Assembly (NCBI RefSeq): GCF_013046825.1
Contig: NZ_CP053187.1
Span: 1,477,501-1,541,500 of the forward strand
Source of the DNA: Turicibacter sanguinis
Lineage (GTDB): Bacteria; Bacillota_I; Bacilli_A; MOL361; Turicibacteraceae
Length of the DNA stretch: 64,000 nt
Direction of reading: 5' to 3'
The notes under the pieces are model-generated. The model searched no databases. It was not told the DNA's origin and worked only from the letters and a program-made list of their open reading frames with translations. The first letter of the stretch is position 1. Each line of letters begins with the position of its first letter. The translations under genes and the position numbers were made by a program. Positions 46,257 through 54,546 of the stretch are shown here, piece after piece.

Positions 46257-47588
46257 ATGAACTTTAAAAAGTTAACAGGAAAAGTTATAACGAAAGATGA
46301 TTTTGAATACGAAGAAAGTCGACAAGCTTGGAATCGAGCAATTCAAAAATATCCACAAGCTATTGTCTATTGTCAAAATGAAGAGGATGTTATGAATGCC
46401 TTAAAATTCTCAAAAGAAAATAAGATACCATTTCGTATTCGCTCAGGATCTCATCATTATGAAGGCTATTCAACAGGTAATGATCTTCTAGTCATTGATG
46501 TAAGTCATTTAAATAAAATAAAGTTGGATGAAGTCAATCAAATCGTTACCGTTGAAGGTGGAGTTCGAAATCGTGAATTATATGAAGCTGTTTGCGGTGC
46601 AGGATATCCATTTCCAGGTGGAGGGTGTCCAACGGTAGGTGTCGCTGGATTTACGCTTGGTGGAGGCTGGGGATATTCAAGCCGTTTATACGGTTTAGGA
46701 TGTGATAGCTTAATTGAAGCTGAAGTCATTGATTATAAGGGAGACAAGCTAGTAGCCAATCATCAAATGAATCCTGATTTATATTGGGCTTTAAAAGGTG
46801 GTGGTAGTGGAAACTTTGGTGTTGTAACAAAGTTGACATATAAGTTACCAGAAAAAATGGCGATGTGTACATTGGTTAACATTGATTATCAACGCGTTAG
46901 TGTAGAAAAAGTGATTGAGGTGGCTAGCCGTTATCAACAATTTTTTAAAGACTTAGATCGTCGTTTAAACTTAAAAATGGCGATGTATAATTCTGAAACA
47001 AAGGGACAAGGTGTTAGATTAACGGGGATCTTTTATGGAACGAAAGAAGAAGCCGATGCATTGCTAAATCAATTTAATGATGGGACAGATTATGACTTAG
47101 ATTATATGTCAGTGCTTGAAGCGAATCGTGCAGTCCAAGATTCTCATCCTGATTTTGAAAAGTATCGTTCAGGTGGACGATTTATTTATCGTCATTACAC
47201 AGAGGTAGAATTAAAAGAGATGCTTCATTTAATTGAGGTACGTGCCGAAGGTTCATTATACACAGCGATTACGTTTTATGGAGTAGGTGGAGCCGTGTCT
47301 GATGTTAGTCCACAAGAAAGTGCATATTATTATCGCGATGCTATCTTTATTTTAGGATTCCAATCGGTCTGGGAAGAGTCGAAATATGCGCCAACTAACC
47401 GTCAGTGGGTAGAAGAACGATTTAAAATTTTATCGACTTATACAGAAGGATCCTTTATTAATTTCCCAATCGCCCAACAAAACTATGAAAAACAATACTA
47501 TGGAGAAAATTTACCGAGATTAAAATTGGTAAAAGCTAAGTACGATCCAGATAATTTCTTTAATTTTGAACAAGGAATTAAATGGTAA
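46257..47588 (+). CDS. FAD-dependent oxidase, berberine-bridge-enzyme type
   Basis: A 443-residue flavoprotein with a PCMH FAD domain and the C-terminal BBE tail KYDPDNFFNFEQGI. Both residues that carry FAD covalently in bicovalent BBE enzymes appear to be there: His66 in RSGSHHYEG and Cys124 in GGGCPTVGV. Such enzymes oxidise sugars (hexose or oligosaccharide oxidases) or alkaloid-like compounds using oxygen or another acceptor. No signal peptide. The start at 46257 has weak ribosome complementarity (GGTGTGAAA). Confidence 0.85.
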   Translation: MNFKKLTGKVITKDDFEYEESRQAWNRAIQKYPQAIVYCQNEEDVMNALKFSKENKIPFRIRSGSHHYEGYSTGNDLLVIDVSHLNKIKLDEVNQIVTVEGGVRNRELYEAVCGAGYPFPGGGCPTVGVAGFTLGGGWGYSSRLYGLGCDSLIEAEVIDYKGDKLVANHQMNPDLYWALKGGGSGNFGVVTKLTYKLPEKMAMCTLVNIDYQRVSVEKVIEVASRYQQFFKDLDRRLNLKMAMYNSETKGQGVRLTGIFYGTKEEADALLNQFNDGTDYDLDYMSVLEANRAVQDSHPDFEKYRSGGRFIYRHYTEVELKEMLHLIEVRAEGSLYTAITFYGVGGAVSDVSPQESAYYYRDAIFILGFQSVWEESKYAPTNRQWVEERFKILSTYTEGSFINFPIAQQNYEKQYYGENLPRLKLVKAKYDPDNFFNFEQGIKW

Positions 47589-47644
47589 GATGTTAAGGAG
47601 TGTTTCATAGAGATTCCGTTGTTTTTTGCTTAATATAGAGGCAG

Positions 47645-47831
47645 ACAATGATAGAGGAGTGTCCCAGCGGTGGAAGAATAGATTGTCTAACGCCAATAGC
47701 TGGGGGCCACCCCAATAGTTGAGGAAACTTTTCCCCCAAAAAAAGTTGGGGTATAATTTTTTGTTTAATAGGGTAGCAAGCTACTATGAGGAATTGCCTG
47801 ACTAGTAGAGGAAAGCTAAGTAGTGAGCCTT
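47645..47831 (+). repeat. Hairpin-rich tandem unit A
   Basis: First of two long imperfect copies in a 527-base gene-free gap. The last 90 bases (from GTTGGGGTATAATTTTTTG to AGTGAGCCTTT) are nearly identical to unit B. The unit folds into short hairpins whose loops contain GAGGAA or AGGAG: GACA...TGTC, CAGC...GCTG, AGTT-GAGGA-AACT and GGTAGC/GCTACT. Confidence 0.65.
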
Positions 47832-47848
47832 TAATTAATGGGAAGGCC

Positions 47849-48020
47849 GACAGCTATAAAGGAGTGCTCCAGCAGTAGAGGAATAGTTAATCGCTGGGGG
47901 GTCCCACCCCAAAAGTTGGGGTATAATTTTTTGTTTAATAGGGTGGCAAGCTATTATGAGGAATTGCCCTACTAGTGGAGGAAAGCTAAGTAGTGAGCCT
48001 TTGGCTCGCTACTTAGCGTA
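47849..48020 (+). repeat. Hairpin-rich tandem unit B
   Basis: Second copy, with the same order of GGA-loop hairpins (CAGC...GCTG, GGCAA...TTGCC) and ending in a 15-pair stem GCTAAGTAGTGAGCC / GGCTCGCTACTTAGC at about 47985-48017 with loop TTT. No T run follows the stem. Neither copy encodes a protein. Confidence 0.65.
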
Positions 48021-48115
48021 GGGAACCCATTGACATATTTCTAGACCACTGTTAAGATGTTATAGAATTTTGAAAAATTTTGGATATAGAGTATAAAAGA
48101 GGAGGAGAGAAAACG

Positions 48116-49474
48116 ATGACGGATATGACGAAAGGGAGTCCAATTAAGTTAATTTTGGCATTTATGATTCCGATTTTAATCGGAAATTTATTTCAACAAT
48201 TATACAGTATGGTGGATACAGCGATTGTTGGAAAGTTCGTGGGGGTTCAAGCCTTAGCAGCAGTTGGTGCAACAGGAGGATTAGTTTTTCTAATCTTAGG
48301 TTTTATTAATGGATTAACTCATGGTTTTTCAGTGATTATATCACAGCGATTTGGTTCTAATGATGAGGAAGGGGTAAAAAAGGCAACTGCAATGTCTATT
48401 TACCTGTCAGCTATCGCAACAGTCATTATCACCATTATTTGCATGATTTTTGCTAAGCCGTTATTACAAATTATGAATACGCCAGCTGATATTTTAGCTG
48501 ATGCGAATACCTATGTAAGTATTATTTTTGGTGGAATTATTGCCACTATTTCTTATAACTTATTAGCGTCGGTTTTACGTGCATTTGGAGATAGTAAAAC
48601 ACCACTTTATTTTTTAATCATTGCTTCCATTACAAATATCGTATTAGACCTAGTTTTAATTATTAACTTTAATATGGGAGTAGCGGGAGCAGCTGCTGCA
48701 ACGATTGCTTCTCAAGGATTATCAGCTTTTTTATGTTTCGTTTACATGAAGAAAAAATCGGATATCCTTACATTACAAAAGCACCACTTTAAATTGGATA
48801 GATTATTGGTTAAAGAACTTATGGCAGTTTCAATTCCAATGGCGTTACAATATTCAATTACAGCAGTTGGGGTTATGATTTTACAAGTGGCAATTAATAG
48901 TTTTGGATCAACAGTTGTTGGAGCCTTTACAGCGGCAACAAAAGTAGAGCAGTTAGTAATTCAACCATCTATTGCAATTGGAATGACGATGGCAACATTC
49001 TCAGCTCAAAATATCGGAGCGAGAGAGCTTGGACGTGTACGTCAAGGGGTTAAACAGGCTACAATTTTAACATTATGTGTAAATGTTGTGTCAGCTTTAA
49101 TTGTTGTCTTCTTTGGAACTTACTTTGTTGGATTCTTTGTTGAAACAGAAGGAACTGAAGTTTTAACTTATTCACAACAATATTTAAATACAGTGGCAAC
49201 CTTCTTCCCAATCTTAGGATTACTATTCTTATATCGTTTTACTTTACAAGGTCTTGGAAGCACAGTAGCACCTATGTTTGCGGGTGTAATGGAATTAATT
49301 ATGCGTACGGGTGTTGCTTTTACGTTGCCGGGATTAATCGGATATGCGGGCGTTTGTTTAGCAAGTCCATTTGCTTGGGTAGGTGCAACAGTCTGGCTCT
49401 TATATTCATATTTTAGAGTTATGCCACGTCTAAAATCAGAATTTTGTGAATTAAAACCAGAATTGCAGTTATAA
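48116..49474 (+). CDS. MATE-family efflux transporter
   Basis: A 452-residue MATE exporter with 12 helices (TKGSPIKLILAFMIPILIGNLFQQLYSMVDTAIVGKFVG at the start is split here by function: N-terminal amphipath, then helix 1). Residues 20-35 and 245-260 show the two repeats. It is the third MATE gene of the window. ATG 48116 is preferred because GGAGGAGAG precedes it. It lies directly downstream of the hairpin-rich repeats, which would be in its leader if transcribed together. Confidence 0.86.
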   Translation: MTDMTKGSPIKLILAFMIPILIGNLFQQLYSMVDTAIVGKFVGVQALAAVGATGGLVFLILGFINGLTHGFSVIISQRFGSNDEEGVKKATAMSIYLSAIATVIITIICMIFAKPLLQIMNTPADILADANTYVSIIFGGIIATISYNLLASVLRAFGDSKTPLYFLIIASITNIVLDLVLIINFNMGVAGAAAATIASQGLSAFLCFVYMKKKSDILTLQKHHFKLDRLLVKELMAVSIPMALQYSITAVGVMILQVAINSFGSTVVGAFTAATKVEQLVIQPSIAIGMTMATFSAQNIGARELGRVRQGVKQATILTLCVNVVSALIVVFFGTYFVGFFVETEGTEVLTYSQQYLNTVATFFPILGLLFLYRFTLQGLGSTVAPMFAGVMELIMRTGVAFTLPGLIGYAGVCLASPFAWVGATVWLLYSYFRVMPRLKSEFCELKPELQL

Positions 49475-49483
49475 AAAAATCGA

Positions 49484-49516
49484 GAGTAATCACACTATAA
49501 GTGATTACTCTTTTTT
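49484..49516 (+). terminator. Terminator after third MATE gene
   Basis: GAGTAATCAC / GTGATTACTC followed by six T. Confidence 0.87.
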
Positions 49517-49660
49517 ATTTTTTAAAATGCATCATATAATATTAATAATAATTATTATTTATAAAAATTGAGTGCATTTTGGTTGTAGTTTTAAAGAGTC
49601 ATCGTTATAATATAAATATAGTTAAAAAGAAAAATAAACCAATTAAATGGAGGAATAACA

Positions 49661-50041
49661 ATGAAATTTTATATTTGTCCAACTTGTGGAAATGTCATTG
49701 AATTAATTGAAGATCATAAAGTTCCAGTAATGTGCTGCGGTAAAAAAATGGAAGAATTAGTACCTAACTCAACTGAAGCTGCTGTTGAAAAACACATGCC
49801 AGTTCCAACTGTTGAAAATGGGGTATTAAAAGTTTCTGTTGGTGAAGTAGAGCATCCAAGCATCGAAAAACACTGGATTCCATTCGTAGCTGTAAAAGCT
49901 TCGGATTTAGTAATGCGTCGTGAAATCAAAGCAACTGAAAAACCAGAAGCAATCTTCCCAATCGGAGATTTCAAAGGTGAAGTAGAAGTTTATGCTTGGT
50001 GTAACTTACACGGATTATGGAAAGCAACAATCACTTTATAA
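49661..50041 (+). CDS. dfx: Desulfoferrodoxin-type superoxide reductase
   Basis: A 126-residue 2Fe-type superoxide reductase. Centre I ligands Cys6, Cys9, Cys25 and Cys26 form the rubredoxin-like site. Centre II ligands His45, His65, His71, Cys114 and His117 are all present, along with the catalytic Glu-Lys pair (EKHMPVP). It reduces superoxide to peroxide without releasing oxygen, a mark of anaerobes. Ribosome site GGAGG, single-gene unit. Confidence 0.95.
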   Translation: MKFYICPTCGNVIELIEDHKVPVMCCGKKMEELVPNSTEAAVEKHMPVPTVENGVLKVSVGEVEHPSIEKHWIPFVAVKASDLVMRREIKATEKPEAIFPIGDFKGEVEVYAWCNLHGLWKATITL

Positions 50042-50056
50042 TAATCGCGTAAATGA

Positions 50057-50083
50057 AAGAGTCGGATAGTCCGGCTCTTTTTT
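50057..50083 (+). terminator. Terminator after superoxide reductase
   Basis: AAAGAGTCGGA / TCCGGCTCTTTTTT with a 3-base loop. Confidence 0.8.
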
Positions 50084-50170
50084 AGATTGAAAATTAGTAT
50101 AAATTCCTTGAAATGGATAATTATAATCAAGATAGATGATTTAAAGTTTAGATATTTTGAGGTGATGTGG

Positions 50171-50626
50171 ATGAAAATTGGAATGGCATGTGATCATGCA
50201 GGACATGATTTAAAAGAAGAAATTAAGAGATATTTAGAAAATGAAGGTCATGAAGTTGTAGATTTTGGAACAAATAGTCAGGAGGCGTGTGATTTACCTG
50301 ATCACGTTTATCCAGCAGCTTTAGCTGTAAGTCATGAAGAAGTAGAGCGCGGAATCTTTGTCGATGGTGTTGGCTATGGAAGTGCAATGATTGCAAATAA
50401 AGTACCGGGGGTGTATGCGGCTGTATGCCAAGACCCCTTTTGTGCGAGCTTGGCTCGTTCTCATTCCGATACAAACGTTTTATGCTTGGGTGGAAAAATT
50501 ATTGGTTCAGCAATTGCTCTCGAGATTGTCAAAACGTGGATGCATACGGATTATCTTTCAAGTGTTGAAAAATATGTTCAAAGGGTTGAGAAAGTTAAGA
50601 AGATTGATCAAATGCATAAAAAATAG
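50171..50626 (+). CDS. RpiB/LacAB-family isomerase-like protein
   Basis: A 151-residue protein of RpiB length. GMACDHAGHDLKEEIKRYLE at the start, NKVPGVYAAVCQDPFCASLARSHSDTNVL and LGGKIIGSAIA are clear family marks. In RpiB the catalytic Cys lies in ICGTGIGM, but here this motif reads VDGVGYGS with Asp65 in its place, so ribose-5-phosphate isomerase activity cannot be assumed. ATG 50171 is preceded by GAGGTG. It is a lone gene. Confidence 0.8.
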   Translation: MKIGMACDHAGHDLKEEIKRYLENEGHEVVDFGTNSQEACDLPDHVYPAALAVSHEEVERGIFVDGVGYGSAMIANKVPGVYAAVCQDPFCASLARSHSDTNVLCLGGKIIGSAIALEIVKTWMHTDYLSSVEKYVQRVEKVKKIDQMHKK

Positions 50627-50634
50627 TTAATTGT

Positions 50635-50683
50635 AAAAAAGCTTTTATTCTTTTTAAATGGAATAGGAGCTTTTTGTTTTTTA
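50635..50683 (+). terminator. Terminator after RpiB-like gene
   Basis: AAAAGCT...ATTC / GAAT...AGCTTTTT stem with internal mismatches. Confidence 0.65.
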
Positions 50684-50868
50684 TGGTACTTTTTTCTTGT
50701 GTGCGAATGCCCACTTTTCAAATGGTATAAAGTTTTATACAATGTAGGTAATAAGTTGGCAATGGGGTATTAGCTAGGCTTAGAACAGGAATGAATTAAG
50801 GATAGGCGTTATGTGGGAGCAAACTTATTCTTAATAAAGAGAATTAGAATAAATGGGAAGGGTTGAGC

Positions 50869-51660
50869 ATGATGATATTAAAAGACATAGTAAGCAAAAC
50901 AAATAAACCTGTTACTAAAAACGACCTAATTAAAGGGCTAAAAGAGTTAGGTGTAGAAAACACTGAGCTTTTAATGGTTTATAGTAATTTAAAAAGTTTC
51001 AATTTTATTATTGGTGGGGCACAAACAGTAATTGAAGCAATTTATGAGGTAACGGGATATCATACAACCGTTATTATGCCAAGTCATCGTCTCGACCAAG
51101 TGTGTCCGAGTTTTTTCGATTTAGATTTACCAACTAAGTGGCAAGATAAAATTAAAAAGAATACGCCGGCTTATGATGTTAATCTATCTCCAATTGAATC
51201 TGGTGAAATTGCTTGTACTTTTGCAATGAGCCAAAATGTTAGCCGAAGTGCACATCCTGTCGCTTCTTTTATTGCAACAGGACGTAAGGCTGAATGGTAT
51301 TTAAATAATCATCGTCTAAATTCAATGTTAGGGGACGGTTCACCATTACAAAAGTTATATGCTCAAGATGCTAAAGTTTTATGTCTAGGGGTAGACTATG
51401 AAAATGTTACAGCATTGCATTTAGCTGAGTATTTTGCAAACTGCCGTGAAACAGTTAAACACGAAGCAGTTATCATGAAAAATGGGAAACGTACTTTAGT
51501 AGAATTTGAAGATTTAGCACTTGATTCAAGTTCTTTTAATGAATTAGGAGCTGCTTATGAAGAAGCAGTTGAAGTTAAAAAAGCAAGTATTGGTGGAGCT
51601 GTTTGTCGATTAATTGATTTTAGATCCTTAATTGATTTTGGAACGAATTATTTAAAATAA
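50869..51660 (+). CDS. AAC(3)-family N-acetyltransferase-like protein
   Basis: A 263-residue member of the antibiotic acetyltransferase fold (AAC(3)/YokD). IGGAQTVIEAI, SRSAHPVASFIATGRKAEWYLNNH, and GDGSPLQKLYA match. Known AAC(3) enzymes acetylate aminoglycosides with acetyl-CoA, but the early HSSL motif reads YSNL here and many gut family members have other substrates. Resistance should not be assumed. Start 50869 (MMILKD) follows GAAGGG. Confidence 0.78.
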   Translation: MMILKDIVSKTNKPVTKNDLIKGLKELGVENTELLMVYSNLKSFNFIIGGAQTVIEAIYEVTGYHTTVIMPSHRLDQVCPSFFDLDLPTKWQDKIKKNTPAYDVNLSPIESGEIACTFAMSQNVSRSAHPVASFIATGRKAEWYLNNHRLNSMLGDGSPLQKLYAQDAKVLCLGVDYENVTALHLAEYFANCRETVKHEAVIMKNGKRTLVEFEDLALDSSSFNELGAAYEEAVEVKKASIGGAVCRLIDFRSLIDFGTNYLK

Positions 51661-51662
51661 TA

Positions 51663-51697
51663 AAAAGGTCACAGAAATTCATATCTGTGACCTTTTT
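51663..51697. terminator. Bidirectional terminator
   Basis: AAAAAGGTCACAGA / TCTGTGACCTTTTT between converging genes. Confidence 0.9.
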
Positions 51698-51698
51698 A

Positions 51699-52244
51699 TT
51701 ATATAGTATGACTTTCCGTTAGGATGAAATTTGGCGCTATATCGTGAGCTTCTGCCTCGAAATAATCAATGATTTGGCAATCAAAAGCAAGAGCGATGGT
51801 CTCAAGATTAGGGTGATTTTTTAAATACCGGTCATAAAATCCTTTGCCGTATCCAATTCGATGCTTATGCTGATCAAAAACGACACCTGGCATAATCAAT
51901 AATGCATGAGATGGTTCAATTAATACTTCGGTTTTAGGTTCAAGAATATTAAAAGCGCCTAAACTTAACTCACTAAAATCACGACACTCATAAAAATTCA
52001 TCTCATCACCTTGAATTTTTGGAAGTCCAACTCGTTTATTAAGTGTCCAGGCTTTCTCAATTAACCGAATGGTTGAGACCTCACTTTTAATTGGCATGTA
52101 AACTAAAATTGTCTCAGCCGCTATAAATCGTTTATCAGTCATTAATCGCTGACAAATAAGTTCGCTTTTTTGGGTTCTTTCGCAATCTGAAAGAGCATCT
52201 CTTTTTTGTAAAATTTCCCGACGAATAATCACTTTATTCTTCAT
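51699..52244 (-). CDS. 5-formyltetrahydrofolate cyclo-ligase
   Basis: A 181-residue MTHFS-family enzyme (N-terminal IIRREILQKRDALS, then VYMPIKSEVST, and the C-terminal signature PGVVFDQHKHRIGYGKGFYDRYL with ATP and folate contacts). It turns 5-formyl-THF into 5,10-methenyl-THF using ATP. Start at 52244 follows GAGGTGA. Lone minus-strand gene. Confidence 0.92.
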   Translation of the reverse strand: MKNKVIIRREILQKRDALSDCERTQKSELICQRLMTDKRFIAAETILVYMPIKSEVSTIRLIEKAWTLNKRVGLPKIQGDEMNFYECRDFSELSLGAFNILEPKTEVLIEPSHALLIMPGVVFDQHKHRIGYGKGFYDRYLKNHPNLETIALAFDCQIIDYFEAEAHDIAPNFILTESHTI

Positions 52245-52525
52245 AAAATTCACCTCATTATTTTATCATATACGAAATCTTTATTTTTAGAAACAATCAG
52301 ATCTCAAGCAGTTTCAAAAATCTGTATATTAGGTATGAATTTAATACTATATCCTAAATGATTAATACCCAGATATTAAAATTGAGTTTTAGTTATTTAA
52401 ATGCGTTGATATCTTGATGAACGATAGTTTAGATAATCTTTTCTTCTATAGAAAATTAATCGGGACTTATATATTTTAGAGGGCAGATACGTATAATTAA
52501 TTATGAGGTAAGGAGGCGATGGAAC

Positions 52526-52855
52526 TTGGAGTATTTTGGATTTCTAGCTTTCGTTATAATACTTGTTTATAGTAGCTATCCAGCACGTGTTCAAATACTT
52601 GAAAAACGGATTAATAAACTCAAAAGAAATTTAGAGGGGGATCAAGTAATGTCAAAGATAATTCGTGATTTAGTTGGAAAACACTGCATCATGAGTTGTG
52701 AAGGAGCATTAGCCTTTGCAGGAAAAGTGAATTTTGAATGTGAAATAATTGATGTTGATGAAGAATGGATTAAGATAAGTTTCACAGATCAAAAGAAAAA
52801 ATTAACGACAAAAATCATTAGAATTGAAAGCATTGATCATATTGATTTAATATAA
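52526..52855 (+). CDS. Small membrane-anchored protein of unknown function
   Basis: A 109-residue protein: one N-terminal helix (about 4-20), a basic coiled linker (LEKRINKLKRN), and a soluble beta domain of about 68 residues (GKHCIMSCEGALAFAGKVN ... TKIIRIESIDHI) that looks like a small Sm/KOW-like barrel. Starts with TTG behind AAGGAGG. I know no function. The soluble part could also be made alone from the ATG at codon 42 behind AGAGGGGG. The 280-base gap before it shows only AT-rich DNA and a TATAAT near 52492. Confidence 0.65.
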   Translation: MEYFGFLAFVIILVYSSYPARVQILEKRINKLKRNLEGDQVMSKIIRDLVGKHCIMSCEGALAFAGKVNFECEIIDVDEEWIKISFTDQKKKLTTKIIRIESIDHIDLI

Positions 52856-52858
52856 AGT

Positions 52859-52902
52859 AAAAAAAGGCTTTTCTTAGAAAATATCTAAGAGAAGCCTTTT
52901 TT
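52859..52902. terminator. Bidirectional terminator
   Basis: AAAAAGGCTTTTCTTAGA / TCTAAGAGAAGCCTTTTT. Confidence 0.88.
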
Positions 52903-53611
52903 ATTCATTTGAAACTTTTTGTCGATACTGTGCAGGAGTTAATCCTGTAAGTTTTTTAAATGTAGAACTATAGTAATTATGATTATTGAATCCGACTGCT
53001 AAGGCTACTTCTAAAATACTATATTGGTTATCTTTTAAATACTGTTTACTTTTTTCAATTCGTACACGATTCAAAAAATGTGAAAATGTCATGCCCGTCT
53101 CTGATTTGAAAATGGAACAAAAATAACTTTTATTAAGGTTTAAATACTGGCAAACCTCATCTAGTTTAATATCTTTTTCATAATATTTGTGAATAAAATA
53201 GATTCCTTCTTTAACAGAGGAATGAAATTGATGTTTTTCAAACAGGCGATGACGAACAATACTTTCAAATAATTTTCCGATTGATTTTAAACAGCAATGT
53301 GGTTTAAATGGAATATTGCTATTTATTAAATTTTCATCACTATGAAAGGGTCCTATTACGAATAATCCTTTTTGTTGTTTATATTGGTAAAGAGGAGAAA
53401 GAATGAAGTGAATTTTTTCACCTCGACAAATGTAAATTAATGATGAACTAGATGATTGATAGTCGTCAAAAAGATTAGAAGAATCTAATATCTTATTAAG
53501 ATTTGGTGTCATTGCATGATTCAAAATCATTTTTTTTTGTTCATTAAAAAAAGAGATTGGAATGGTTAAACAATGATAAAAATCAGATAACACTTGTTGG
53601 ATTTTATCCAT
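52901..53611 (-). CDS. AraC-family regulator divergent from the nitrogenase-like operon
   Basis: A 236-residue regulator. The N-terminal 130 residues are an unassigned sensing domain with GEKIHFILSPLY and GLFVIGPFH and a CysCys at FKPHCCLKSI. The C-terminal 100 residues are a double helix-turn-helix of AraC type (LNLNKSYFCSIFKSETGMTFSHFLNRVR, VGFNNHNYYSSTFKKLTGLTPAQYR). Start 53611 follows GGGGGAAATC. Sharing a 160-base intergenic region holding a Fur box, it probably activates the operon when its ligand is present and itself may be iron-controlled. Confidence 0.85.
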   Translation of the reverse strand: MDKIQQVLSDFYHCLTIPISFFNEQKKMILNHAMTPNLNKILDSSNLFDDYQSSSSSLIYICRGEKIHFILSPLYQYKQQKGLFVIGPFHSDENLINSNIPFKPHCCLKSIGKLFESIVRHRLFEKHQFHSSVKEGIYFIHKYYEKDIKLDEVCQYLNLNKSYFCSIFKSETGMTFSHFLNRVRIEKSKQYLKDNQYSILEVALAVGFNNHNYYSSTFKKLTGLTPAQYRQKVSNE

Positions 53612-53694
53612 ATGATTTCCCCCAGAATAGTTAGTTTTCAAAAACAAATTAATATAGTTACAAAAATTCTATATATTGTTCAAGCAAGTTTTAA

Positions 53695-53723
53695 TTGGCT
53701 ACATTATAATAACTATTGATAAT
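53695..53723 (+). promoter_or_regulatory. Likely promoter of nitrogenase-like operon
   Basis: TTGGCT and GATAAT with a 17-base spacer. The -10 lies inside the Fur box, so bound Fur would exclude RNA polymerase. A TATAAT at 53705-53710 is an alternative without a good -35. Confidence 0.5.
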
Positions 53724-53731
53724 GATTATCA
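53717..53731. promoter_or_regulatory. Fur box
   Basis: TGATAATGATTATCA is an exact match to the 7-1-7 Fur consensus TGATAATNATTATCA of Bacillus, within a longer 19-base palindrome (ATTGATAATGATTATCAAT). It lies 41 bases before the NifH-like start. Confidence 0.88.
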
Positions 53732-53771
53732 ATTATGTTTTATATTATGCTACAAAATAAGGAGAAAAGCA

Positions 53772-54521
53772 ATGAGAAAAATAGCTATTTACGGGAAAGG
53801 TGGAATTGGTAAGTCCACAACAACCTCTAATTTATCAGCTGCTTTATCAACACTCGGATACAAAGTCATGCAAATTGGATGTGATCCAAAAGCTGACTCA
53901 ACAAAAAATTTAATGAATGGGAAATTTATTCCAACCGTTTTAGAGGTCATGAATCAAAAGGGAGATGACACAAAACTTGAAGATATTGTCTTTGAAGGTT
54001 ATAACGGTGTTTTGTGTGTTGAAGCAGGGGGACCAACTCCTGGAGTTGGGTGTGCAGGCAGAGGAATTATTGCCGCTTTTGAGAAACTTGAAGAATTAAA
54101 AGCATTCGAATTTTATCAACCTGATATCGTAATTTATGACGTTTTAGGTGATGTTGTTTGCGGTGGATTTTCAATGCCTATTCGCAACGGATATGCAGAA
54201 GAAGTTTATATTGTAACATCAGGAGAAATGATGTCGATGTATGCTGCTAGTAATATATCAACAGCGATCAATCAATTTAAAAATCGAGGCTATGCTAGAT
54301 TAAAAGGCTTAATTCTCAACGCTAAAAATGTTGAAAATGAAGTTGAATTAGTTGAAAAATTAGCAACAGAAATCGATAGTCAGATTTTCCATTACATCCC
54401 ACGTGATAAAGATGTACAACTATCAGAAAATGATGGGAAAACAGTTATTGAAAAGATTAAAGAGAGTCAAATGGCGAATGTGTATTTAGAATTAGCAACT
54501 AAATTAACACAGGCTATTTAA
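53772..54521 (+). CDS. NifH/ChlL-like iron-sulfur reductase
   Basis: A 249-residue NifH-superfamily ATPase, shorter than nitrogenase NifH. P-loop GKGGIGKSTT at 7-16, GCDPKADST, then the two [4Fe-4S] ligands of the dimer interface: Cys in GVGCAGRGI and Cys in DVVCGGFSMPIR. As in NifH, BchL and CfbC it should pass electrons, driven by ATP, to a partner component; here the NifD/NifK-like pair encoded four genes on. ATG 53772 has AAGGAG eight bases before it. Upstream in-frame codons cover the Fur box and are not coding. Confidence 0.92.
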   Translation: MRKIAIYGKGGIGKSTTTSNLSAALSTLGYKVMQIGCDPKADSTKNLMNGKFIPTVLEVMNQKGDDTKLEDIVFEGYNGVLCVEAGGPTPGVGCAGRGIIAAFEKLEELKAFEFYQPDIVIYDVLGDVVCGGFSMPIRNGYAEEVYIVTSGEMMSMYAASNISTAINQFKNRGYARLKGLILNAKNVENEVELVEKLATEIDSQIFHYIPRDKDVQLSENDGKTVIEKIKESQMANVYLELATKLTQAI

Positions 54522-54546
54522 ATATCAAAATATCGGAGGAAGAGTT

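Noticed and set aside
47645-48020. CRISPR array
   Set aside because: The repeats are long, imperfect and hairpin-rich, without uniform short repeats and unique spacers, and no cas gene is near.
50869-51660. Aminoglycoside resistance gene
   Set aside because: The fold matches AAC(3), but an early conserved motif differs and many family members in gut bacteria have no role in resistance. Only the family is called.
53676-53771. 32-codon N-terminal extension of the NifH-like protein
   Set aside because: It would run through the Fur box and promoter, and the ATG at 53772 has a good ribosome site and matches the family start.
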